A stretch of 64,000 nucleotides of DNA, from the NCBI GenBank assembly GCA_031763025.1, contig JASSKH010000040.1, positions 372,001 through 436,000 on the forward strand, given 5' to 3'. Each line of letters begins with the position of its first letter. The stretch's first letter is position 1. This document shows, piece by piece, positions 54,848 through 64,000 of the stretch. Below the pieces are notes generated by a model. It worked only from the letters and a program-made list of their open reading frames with translations, did not search any database and had not been told where the DNA came from. The translations under genes were made by a program, and so were the position numbers. Origin of the DNA: Macrocystis pyrifera (Eukaryota; Sar; Phaeophyceae; Laminariales; Laminariaceae).

Positions 54848-56438
54848 TATTAATAATCTGTGTACTGTGATACTGTGAGTAATACTACCTGGTATGATAT
54901 TTGCGTGGTTGTGCCGCTATTAATGTTGACAGGTTGGCAGAGTATTTGAGTTGACAGCTGACAGTTGACAGTTGACAGCTGACAGCGAATCTGCCGCAAG
55001 ACCCAGGACATCAGAGAGGAACAAGAGCGTTTGCAGGCCCCCAAACTCACTCTTCTTTCACCTCCAGCACCTGAACTCTCGGCACTTCATATTATAGTAG
55101 AGATACATATCTTATTGTTATAGGTGCCAACTATCAGCACATTTTGGCCCATCGTACACATCAATCATCAGTGCAGTTGGTGGAGCTGTCTGACAACAGT
55201 CCCGTGCTATGCGTTTGAAAGTCTCCAAATAAGTATGATCGTTCGGAGACCAGCGCATCGTTCACCGAAGGGGCTCGCGGCCCTATATGTTAGAGACAGC
55301 GACGATGCCACCCACCACCACTACGTCGTGAAGATCTTCATTGTTCATGTCAATCCACCGGTGGTAAAAGCGTTCGGGCATAAAGAAAGTGTGCAAGCGA
55401 AGCCGAGGTGGCAGGACGCGTTCGCGTGGCGCAAATTTGGATAATGTACAAGACACATTTACCATTGATAGCAGCGCGGGACCAGGCGGGACGAAGATTC
55501 GCGTGGGCTCATCGTCCAAAAGGCGGACTGTGCGCCGGCCACAAGCGTGTCATCAGTGCAAGTCGGAGCTGAGGGCGTTTTTGTTTCCGCACAGCAAGAA
55601 GGAGGGTCCCGTCGTTGTCCGAGACACTATTTGTCAACTAACTGTTGTTGTGGAGCCGTTATTTGGTCGGCTAAAAAACGTGCATCCGACAACGGCGGCC
55701 GTTTTGTGGGACGGCATATATATGTAGAGGGAATCGTCCGGTTTGTAGAACCGCAGGACCTCCCCGGGAGGAGGGAGTAGTATATATACTGTACCGGATG
55801 GCGGCGTCACAGACCGGTTCGGCGCGTTGTGGACGCGCCCAGTCGGTGTGCCAGCATCGCTGGACAGATTCGGAAAAAAAATCTCGACCTGTCGATATAA
55901 TATGTGAGTATCTCGGGAAGAGCGGCTGAAGTGTTGGCGCTTGAAAGTGTGACGGGATGGAGCATACCGAGCAAGGGCGAAGAAAAACTGGCTGCCTCGG
56001 TGGCGTGCTCAATCGGCATGGTAGGCATATGGTTGATTGAGCGCACGGACGAATCGCTGGAAGAAGGCGAGGCGATTCGTGGCCGGCGCGCCGGCTTCCT
56101 CGTGGCGAGGACTAGCCGTGAGTCGGACGATGGAGCGCGCGTCCGAATCGAAATGGGATCTAACGGAAGAAGGGACAGCGGGGTGTGCGTGAGACGGTGA
56201 AGGAAGCAGAGGCGGAGCCGCGGACGCAACCGAAACATGAGAGAACTCGGCTAATCCCGGTGACACGCGAGGCTGAATTAGACACAACAGGGAGGGGGCG
56301 CCTGAGGACCGAAATCCGATGCACGCCCCCGCCTAAATAGTGGCGACAGGGAGTGTAAAAGATATAGTGACCAACTCGGCTTTGTCGAGGCAGGGGTTGC
56401 GTCCGAACTAGACTTCGGCGCGGCGCCATCATGTATGT
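54848..56438. other. Intergenic or unresolved exons
   Basis: A frame at 55389-55727 contains RRPQACHQCKSELRAF, a CxxC-bearing segment that could be an exon, but boundaries and family are unclear. A GACAGTTGACAGTTGACAG micro-repeat is at about 54950-54985. Confidence 0.35.
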
Positions 56439-56932
56439 GGGGGGGGGGGGGGGGGGGGCGTACTCATTTGTTGCTTGCCTTAGTCATTTGACCATTGACC
56501 ACGCATCCCTTTCGAGACGGAGCACCGTTCCTACTCCTATTGGAAACACCTCCAAGAATTGGGCGCTCATTACGTTGTTTCCATAAATTACATAGAAACT
56601 TTTTGCTAATCTTATCCCCTTCCTGTTTGGCCTCCTGTGGCCACCATCTATCTCCTAGGATAGCGATCGTTTTTCTCGCTGCTATTCATTGTATCAAACT
56701 CCTCCATGTCACATTCGTCTATTTTCCTCATCTCCTCTTCTAACACATCCCGTTCCTCCTTGTATATTTCACATTCTCCTACTATGTGAGTTCTACTCTC
56801 TATTGCTTTGCCACACGGGCACATCTGTGCGTCTACTTCCTCCTCTTCCCGGCTACTGGTGTACTCGTACCTCTTTCTTCTTTCTGGCAGGTCCAGGTCC
56901 CCTACACGAAAGCGCAGTTTCAGCGTTTTCGC
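56439..56932 (-). mobile_element. LINE 3' part L3, 5'-truncated, with poly(C) tail
   Basis: On the minus strand the C-terminal part of a non-LTR retrotransposon protein is read: LKLRFRVGDLDLPERRKRY, EEEEVDAQMCPCGKAIES, THIVGECEIYKEERD and EMRKIDECDMEEF. After a frame change comes the conserved end to GCVVNGQMTK and a stop. CPCG-x8-H-x4-C is the usual cysteine/histidine motif near LINE C-termini. The tail is GTACGCC plus ~20 C. 5' truncation at 56932 is typical of target-primed insertion. At least one frame change makes it inactive. Confidence 0.85.
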
Positions 56933-56939
56933 GGCAGGC

Positions 56940-57560
56940 TAGGAAAGCACGGCGTGATGACCGAGGCCAGCGCCACTATTAACGGTAAAGTTGACGGTGG
57001 TGCGACGGGCACTTCAGATCGCAAAAAATATATAGCGGAACCGGCTAGAGCAACGCCGGCACATGTCAAGGCAGGAAAATACGGGGTTGAGAATGTCGCG
57101 GAGCGACGTAATTACTGTAGAAACACGGTCAACTAATTCTCGGCATAAACCGAGCATCTAGGTAGGTCGTGAGCGTTCATTCGGGGTCCCGCTCTTGTTG
57201 ACGCCACCAGAAATGTCAATTTACGGGGCAGGCCGGGCCCGACTTCTGTGCTGTGGAAGTTATCTGTGTTGTTCTGCTTGGGTCACCCAAACAAAGAAGG
57301 TGCATGGTGTGCGATATATTGCTGATTTTGGCGTTGGCATGCCATTGCACGATTGATTGCAAAAACAAAGCAATTGCTACTTGCATGCAACTTGGATGCT
57401 GGGTGCAAGTCACGTGCAAGTGCGTGGCAGCATGCATGCAAGCTTGTAGCTTGCAACTACTGCGTGCGAGCAACTGTGTGCAAACTTGCACGCCATTGCA
57501 TGAAAGTGCACGGGTGTGCAAATTCCATGCAAGTTACACGGAGGCCAACACACCGACCAC
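56940..57560. other. Intergenic, TGCA-rich patch
   Basis: From about 57340 to 57540 the sequence is dominated by TGCAAG, TGCATG and GTGCA words without a fixed period. The Cys-rich frame across it is a by-product. Confidence 0.4.
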
Positions 57561-57572
57561 CCCGACACGGAA

Positions 57573-57606
57573 TCCTAACCATAACACTAACCCTAACACT
57601 AACCCC
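57573..57606 (+). repeat. Short degenerate interstitial telomere-like tract
   Basis: CCTAACCATAACACTAACCC and continuation: five imperfect CTAACC/CCCTAA units, compatible with a TTAGGG telomere repeat. Confidence 0.45.
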
Positions 57607-57647
57607 AGAGGCCTGCTTGGTTGCTGTGCTTGAAAAACTCTAGAAAG

Positions 57648-58055
57648 GGCTGATTTCTGATTGGCTGGGGCTCATGGAGCCAGCGCGCGGCGCGAGTTGC
57701 CTCTCGTGACAACGTCGAGGCCCCGCCGCACCGGGGGAAGATAAGGTCCCATCCTCGGATAAGAAACACATCCATATGTCTACAACTCCAGCAACCTGGG
57801 AACAATAGCGGACATCCCCCAGGTCGATGCCGCCCGCATGGCGTGGAAACCCCAACCCCACTCTGTCTGACTGATTGGTGGTTGTGGCTGGGTCTAATCG
57901 AGCCAGCGCGCGGCGAGAGTTTACTTTCGAGACAACGTCAAGGTCCCGCCGAACACCTGGGGGGGTGACAAGGTCCCATCCCCGGATCATAAATCCTCCC
58001 ATACATATATAACTCCAACAAACTGCGGGTCGATACCGCCCCGCACGGTAGTCCT
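57648..58055. repeat. Two tandem ~210-bp units
   Basis: GATTGGC-GGGGCT...GAGCCAGCGCGCGGC, GACAACGTC-AGG-CCCGCCG and AAGGTCCCATCC-CGGAT-A occur in the same order at about 57655-57850 and 57872-58055, with ~80% identity by eye. No coding signal. Confidence 0.65.
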
Positions 58056-58406
58056 TACTTTTCCGTTTCCGAGTGGTACATCACGGCACAAAAATGTAAG
58101 TGCGTACGGGAAACGCAGGGCTAGCGTCACGGGTTTTGAACCAGTCGTTGCACAGCTATTATAATATACCCGGTATGTTAATATAGTCGTAACTCAGATC
58201 CGGGGCCAGATACATAGCAGGCAGGCTCTCCTCTACCCCCCACGCCTCGTACGCACGGTTCGTGCCTTGTATTTTCGGAGTTTTTTTTTGTCGCAAGATG
58301 ACTTGGCACTTCTTCTCATTTCCGTCGTCGACTCGCTCGCGTGCAATTGCTATACTACTATTATTGCGACGTGTACATACCTATACCGTGTTCCAGGTAC
58401 AGTGTA

Positions 58407-58511
58407 TTACGGGGGACCCTAGTAAATAGGACCACATATTGTTAGTAAAAATAGGTAAATATATAGGTATTTATGTGTACCATAGGTCCTATTAACTATG
58501 GACCCCCGCAA
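58407..58511 (+). mobile_element. TA-target MITE, copy 10
   Basis: TTACGGGGGACCCTAG...GACCCCCGCAA with TA on both sides, core in plus orientation. Confidence 0.8.
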
Positions 58512-59746
58512 TAGTAAATTGCGAGGCCGAACGGTTCGGCTTTCGCTACTTTGATATCTGTATTGCGTACTACCTGGTCCAGGTATAATGTACGCGGTAT
58601 TCATTTATAATGGAAATACGTGTAATACTAATATACTACTGCTGGTCTCCATGTAATATCTTATTTAAGCACAAGTATAAGACCACACAACTAAGTAAGA
58701 CAAGTAAAAACAAGACAGCATGTTTATATTTCATACTACTGCTGTCGACATGGCAATGATCACGCAGATAGATACGTTCGTTCATGGTATATTATTCCTA
58801 TAATATATGAAAAATTCAACACGGCGACAACAGCGAACAACCAGTCTTCTCATACAACAACTATTTATACCTGGTATACGTGTGATACGTCCATCGTGAA
58901 ATCAAAAGTAAAGAGAAACGCAACAATATCTCCCGTGGTTGGTCGAGGGTTGACGGGTGGGTCTAACTATAGGATTAGATATCGAATAGGATCGAAGGGG
59001 TGCGAGCTCTTGGACACCGACGAGATAACAACACTGGTACCACTCGTCGGAAAAGTAAGGACCGTTTAGTCTTCATATTGATGATTAAATTCTCCTTCTA
59101 TTTCCGACCAGAGTTGGTACATACATATATAATAAGTCGTTCTATTAAATAGAAAATAGAACAGAGGATGATGAAGAACGTGGGAGCATGGAAACTTGAA
59201 ACATTCGAACATTCATTTCAACAACAAGACACGATGACAACATCGACAAGGAAACTCCTCCGTGTTTTACGGAGCACAGCAGCAGTTACTTCTACGTACG
59301 TACAAAAGTGCAACTATTTTTCCAACAGCGGGTACCAAGTTATTGATAAAAATGTTAATGTGTACCTGGTACCTGGTAATATTTAACCACAGTAGTGTAC
59401 ACAACCAACCTGTGGCTTCAGTGCGTGGTGCTGCTAACATCTCGTCTGTACCGTTGACCTCTCCCGATTCCGTCAATCCCCCTATTCCGTCAATCTCGAC
59501 GACGTAACTGTCGTCACCGTTCACCGCCCTCCCATCCTCGCCCACCCCCTCGTCCACCCGCTCGTTCACCCCGCTCCTCGAACGGGTAGAATACACGACC
59601 AGCGTATGCGTACAATAGTGACACTGCTGCACCTCTTCCACCACCACCAGCAGCAGCACCAGCAGCAGCAACCCGCCCCTCGCCCGGCACAGGGCAGCTA
59701 TTAATAGTGCTAGTACTACCGCAGCCGTAGCAGCAACAAGAGCAAA
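58512..59746. other. Intergenic upstream of the BED-finger frame
   Basis: AT-rich with TACCTGGTA words, then (from about 59500) a Pro/Ser-codon-like C-rich stretch with CAC and CAG triplets. No exon supported. Confidence 0.4.
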
Positions 59747-60493
59747 ATGTTTCACCAACGACGACCCTCGTCAGGACAAGGAGGAGGAGGAGGAAGAGGA
59801 GAAGGAGGAGGAGGAGGAGGAGGAATGGGGGGCGTGATGAGAAGCAGCGGCAGCAGCAGCAACAACAGCTATGGACAACCCCGTACGACAACGACAACTG
59901 CAGCAACGACAACATCGTCAGCAGCTGCTGCTGCTGCTCCCGACGAAGTTGCCGTGACGACTGACTACAACACCTACAACTACAACACCAACACCAGCAC
60001 GAGCGTCAAAAACACAACATCGTTTCCATCATCACCATCATCATCATTGAGATCGTCCGACGCCGCTGTGTCCGATCTAGGCATCATCCAAGCAGCTCAG
60101 AGGGCCTTCAAGTGTCCCGAAGGGTTCAAGCTATCCACGGTGCCGCCTGCCTCCTCCGTCAACCGTTCGAGAATTTACACCTACGGCGTCCGAGTCGACG
60201 CGATCGAGATTACTCCCACTACCACCCCAGACAAGTACACCACCCCCAACAAAAACAACGACAACATCAACAACAATGGTAAGGCTAAGGCAGATGTTGT
60301 CGTTACGCCTCGAAAGGGCTATCGGCCGAACGGAAGGTTCTACTGCCTGGCGAGCCACGGGTGCAGAATGTCCAAGACCTTCCTCAAGATCTCCAAAGGG
60401 AGCACATCGTCCGCGACGGACCATCTGGCCATGCTGCATGGAGGACCAGCGGTGCCCAAGAAGACTTCCCCCCCTGACGCCGCCCTGAGGTGA
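59747..60493 (+). CDS. BED-type zinc finger protein (possibly hAT-transposase-derived)
   Basis: 248 codons from ATG to TGA. Residues 1-100 are low complexity (Gly, Thr, Ala, Ser, Asn). Residues 105-160 and 180-195 look folded. Near the end, FYC-x5-C (Cys200, Cys206), then TFLKISKGSTSSATDHLAMLHG with His226 and His231, matches the layout of stramenopile BED fingers, which bind DNA and usually sit at the N-terminus of hAT transposases. No transposase catalytic or dimerisation region follows in the next 400 bp. The protein is therefore either a free-standing BED protein, or the first exon of a longer gene using the GTGACC overlapping the stop. Confidence 0.6.
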   Translation: MFHQRRPSSGQGGGGGRGEGGGGGGGMGGVMRSSGSSSNNSYGQPRTTTTTAATTTSSAAAAAAPDEVAVTTDYNTYNYNTNTSTSVKNTTSFPSSPSSSLRSSDAAVSDLGIIQAAQRAFKCPEGFKLSTVPPASSVNRSRIYTYGVRVDAIEITPTTTPDKYTTPNKNNDNINNNGKAKADVVVTPRKGYRPNGRFYCLASHGCRMSKTFLKISKGSTSSATDHLAMLHGGPAVPKKTSPPDAALR

Positions 60494-61362
60494 CCTTTAG
60501 TTTGATGAGGATGTTGATTATTTGATGATGTTTCTTGGCTTGGTTCTTGCGCTGCTCGTTGTCCCCGTCTCCTCTCTTCCTTCTCCCACATGTCATTTTG
60601 CGCGTATTATATTTGTTGCGTACACAATACCAGAATTCTGTTACGTATACATTGTTACACCAGGTTTATATAGTGAAGTGCATACAGCAGTAATTACGTA
60701 GTTACGTTTTGAATGTTTACCTGTGTAATTACTTACTGCAAGTTACGTTTTGAAGCATATACATACGCACTTACCAGGTAGGTACGTAATTGCGTTTACC
60801 GTTTCAACCAGTTTGTCATCATTGTTCCACCTGTTTTTTGTGTATCGGCGCAACAAACCTTAACCCTATACACCGACTCCTATCTGTCGACTGGGAGGGA
60901 GATGCGTAGGGGGTGAGGGGGGGGGGGGGGCGGGGCGTACTCATTTATTTGTTGCTTGCCTTAGTCATTCGACCATTGACCACGCATCCCTATCGAGACG
61001 GAGCACCGTTCCTGCTCCAAATGCATGTGGAGACATCTCCAACAATAATTGGGCGCTCATTACGTTAGTTCCATATATTACATACTATAGAAACTTTTTG
61101 CTGTTAATAATCTTATCTCCTTACTGTTTGGCCGCCTGTGGCCACCATCTATCTCCTAGGATAGCGATAGTTTTCTCGCCTACTACTGCTGTAGTGATCA
61201 AACTCCTCCATGTCACATTCGTCTAATTCCCTCATCTCCTCTTCTACACATGCCGTTCCTCTTCGTACATTTCACATCTACTATGTGAGTTCTACTCTAT
61301 GGCTTTGCCACACGGGCACGTCTATGCATTTACTTCCTCCTCCTTCCGCTACTGGTATACGA

Positions 61363-62319
61363 GCTGGGGCAGCCAAGACCCCGTCGATCCAGGAGGTCGG
61401 CCATGCAGCGCCCAATTTTACGCAGTTGGACATGAAATTTTGACACGGTGTTGTCCATGCACCAACCGAGACATTTCGTGCTGGGCTTTTTTTTTTTCTT
61501 GGTCGAGAGATATGACCGAAAATAAACCCAAAAAAATACGAACACGAGACTGAAACTCCTCTAACACATGTACAACTGTTCGCAAAAAGGCGGAGGGACG
61601 TTCCGGCGTCCGGCGCACGCCACGCCACACACCAGTCAACCCTCCCCCGATGTTGGTCCACCCTTCGATGCGTTGTCTCACGAACGGAAGAGCTCCCTTC
61701 TGCTTGTTTCTTCTCTCCCTTTTCCGGTCACGGACCCAGCAGCTTTACTGCGGTACTGGGTGCGTGGTTCGTATCCGATACGACGGTAGCGCTCGCTAGC
61801 CACACTGTAAAAAAACGAAGAATCGAAAAGCCAGAAACGAGTTTTGATTTTGCACGGGCGTCACGAAGACGGTGTTAAATTTCAGATCGAAAATCGCAAA
61901 ATTGAGCGCTGAATCGTGGCAAATATATGTTTCTCGTTACACTTGATTCAAGCATGGAATACTGTTTTTGGCCATATCTCGTGATGGACAACGAATTGGG
62001 CGATGAAACTGATGAGTATCGATCTTGTTCTTGTACCCCCAGTATATATAACGTCTCTACCAAATTTCGCCTTGATCGGGAACGACTATTTCATTACTGA
62101 ATTTAGCTGGAATTTAGTGCAAAAAGTTGGTGTTTTAGAGTTTTCGCCGATATCTCGTCGAGTTCGAGTCAAATTGTAAACATGTCACTATTTTTATGTA
62201 GCTTTTTTTTTTGCACATGCACAGGTCAGTGCCTCCAAATTACAAGTCCTAATTTGCAGTGGTTCACGAGATACGACTCCATGATTGATATTAATAGTCC
62301 GTTTCATGGCTGGCCCAGC
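61363..62319. mobile_element. 957-bp TIR element inserted in LINE L4
   Basis: The LINE reading is continuous across this segment when compared with L3 (CTACTGG-TA-AC on the left, CGTACCTCTTTC on the right). Ends GCTGGGGCAGCCAAGA and, inverted, GCTGGGCCAGCCATGA match at 14 of 16 positions. No clear target duplication and no transposase. Confidence 0.55.
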
Positions 62320-62715
62320 CCGTACCTCTTTCCTCTTTCTGGAAGGTCCAGGTCACCTACACGAGATCGCAGTTTCATCGTTTTCGTGAAATCCTTTGGG
62401 CCCTGCAAATATACGTTTTCATTCCTATTCCTCCGCTCAATCCTCCGTATATATCTTACCTGTGGTAGTGTTTGTTTCCAATTCTACCTTGTTTCTTAGC
62501 GCTGGCCTTTCCCTTCTTTCTGTTCTTTTACTTCTGCCTTGTACCTCCGAAACTTCCCGGCGGACATGATTTCTTTCTTCTTGGCTTGCCCGTAAATACC
62601 TCCATACTTTCGCAAACTACGCTATCCCCCCGTACTCCAGCTCGCCCTTTTGTTAGTTTCTCCCATACAGCTTTATCTATTGTGGCTGGCAACCTCTTTT
62701 TTGGCATGTTCCTTT

Positions 62716-63504
62716 TTGTAGGGCCGTATTAACGAGAAACTTTTTTTCATGATACTCCGCCAATATTTTTTTTCGATCGATTTGATTTACATCTGATTGG
62801 TCAACAAGTGAGTCACCAAGTACGCGTGTTGACTTTCGATTCGAATCAAACGCAAAAAAAAACGATTTCGACAAGAAGTCTTTTGGGACTTATTTTGCTC
62901 TTCGTGTTATTCAATTTGGGGAGTTTGTCCAACTCGACGTGGCATGTGCCTGAAACCGAAGCAAGTCACGCAAACTTGAGCCGTGTCGTCGACTGCTTCA
63001 CAGCTGAGATCCACCATTCCCGGGAGACAGGGCCACCGGAGCAGCCGCAGCGCGAGGTCCGACGGCCCCTAGCAGAGTAGACCATCCACGGCGCCTCACA
63101 AATTTACAAGGCCGTCGCAAACCTAGTTTTTCATCCCTGTATGCCTCGCAAACCACATGACGACGAGCACCGACCAGGTCACGACTTCCCTTACAAGTTC
63201 GATCGCTGTATTCTCGTCGCTGCTGTCTGTGTGGGGCTTCGGGGCTGCGCCAGCCACCCAAGACATCCCAAGAGCGATAGCCTCTTCGCCGGTGCCAGCA
63301 GAAACAATCGGCCGCTGAACGCGGCGCTCCGGGGAGGACGCGGGCAGTTATTCGCCTAGTTGGTTGCCCTCGGGTGTTCGTTAGCCCTTGAGCGATTTTT
63401 TTTCAAATACGCTATTCCTCGATAGGACCCAAAGGCATATTTTTCACGAAATTATATTTATATCAAATCAACTTCTTTTTTTCATATTCGATTATCATGA
63501 AGAC
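62716..63504. mobile_element. Second insertion in LINE L4, probable DNA transposon remnant
   Basis: Splits the LINE between WQYKVR and RNMPKKRLP. The left end GGGCCGTATTAACGAGAAAC and the inverted GGGTCCTATCGAGGAATAGC near 63434 resemble each other and the ends of the element at 51546 (GGGCCCATCTTATCGAGG inside it). ATTTACATCTGATTG is also shared with that element. Frames at 62808-63080 and 63141-63359 are unrecognised. Confidence 0.4.
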
Positions 63505-64000
63505 GAGTCCTTACTTTATATTGCCATTTCAACTTTCTCATGTCTCTATTTGTCTTGAGTGTGTACATTCCCAGTTCTGCTCGTAATACTGCTGTAATAC
63601 CAGTCGCACTTGAGCATACTGAGGATTTTTTCGGCTGGTGTCATTTGTACTGTTTCCAACTGTTTCACGAGCTTCCTGTTCCGTTCCCATACTTCTCCTG
63701 CATATTCTAGCTTTGGTACTATCACATTCATCACGATACATCTCTTAATCCTAGTGTAGTGTCAAGGTGCCAGTCTGTTAGGGTGGCATCCATTTTGCCT
63801 ATTATACGTGTGATTCACCCTTTCCTATTACTTTCGCTATGTGTGTATTCCGATAGCAGTCTTGTGAGATCTCTACGCCAAGGCACGTATACTGGTCTAC
63901 GATCGGCAATTCATCTTCTCCCCGCTTCCAACTGAAATTTACCGGGTACACCCTATCTTCGCTACAAACTACTACGCATTTCTTGACGTTCGCCGTCACC

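Larger units (their letters stand above)
60917..64000 (-). mobile_element. LINE L4, long copy interrupted by two insertions, runs off the window
   Basis: LINE segments at 60917-61362, 62320-62715 and about 63505-64000. From upstream (right) to downstream they read: NVKKCVVV, YTCLGVEI, HIAKVIGKG (end of the reverse transcriptase and thumb region); PKLEYAGEVWERN, KLVKQLETVQM; ELGMYTLKTNRDMRKLKWQY; RNMPKKRLPATIDKAVWEK; LRSRVGDLDLPERGKRY; a C-terminal part matching L3. It ends in GTACGCC and a C-rich tail. Several frame changes and two insertions make it inactive. The clade (Jockey/I-like by its Cys motif) is uncertain. Confidence 0.85.

Noticed and set aside
57253-57633. Cysteine-rich secreted peptide
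   Set aside because: The cysteines come from repeated TGCA words in a compositionally biased patch, and the frame continues into telomere-like repeats.

Overview
This is a GC-moderate nuclear window from a eukaryote with intron-rich genes, many short DNA transposons and LINE/SINE fragments, long homopolymer and microsatellite tracts, and dispersed TACCAGGTA and ACAGCAGTA words. Together with a plant-like phosphoserine phosphatase split into many exons, this suggests a stramenopile, most likely a brown alga close to Ectocarpus. That assignment is inference, because no organellar or rRNA marker is present.

Layout. 1-4666: fossil cluster of two short LTR-element subfamilies, with a hAT-like element (2864-3360) between them. 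5242-5499: small hAT-like element. 6712-8493: three-exon gene for a multi-pass membrane protein. 10.4-13.3 kb: repeats, a TA-target MITE and a 731-bp TIR element. 11683-17608 (+): four exons of an unrecognised gene with a cysteine-rich module; 37636-40848 (-) carries a paralogue with the same exons in the same order. 20549-25783 (-): phosphoserine phosphatase, six exons covering the whole catalytic domain, with SINE and LINE pieces in its introns. 27-32 kb: cluster of TA-target MITEs and two related TIR elements. 32.2-32.7 kb: minisatellite. 34.7-37.1 kb: a head-to-head and tandem repeat unit broken by a clean 999-bp hAT element. 41.2-41.5 kb: inverted duplication of a coding segment. 42144-43325 (-): gene with 80-residue tandem repeats. 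44167-46442 (-): two-exon gene with six exact-length 33-residue repeats. 46.7-47.95 kb: 190-bp satellite with tRNA-like promoter boxes. 51.5-52.9 kb: two TIR elements. 56.4-56.9 kb and 60.9-64 kb (-): LINE copies, the second interrupted twice. 59747-60493: BED-type zinc finger ORF.

The two observations most worth following are (a) the pair of collinear paralogous genes whose exons (EVHCC, WYVQPGGR and a CxxC/CADAPRR module) match in sequence, order and phase, and (b) a LINE that ends in poly(C) right after its stop codon and shares its last ~15 bases with a short, SINE-like repeat. Most of the remaining DNA is intergenic or intronic, with no gene I can support.
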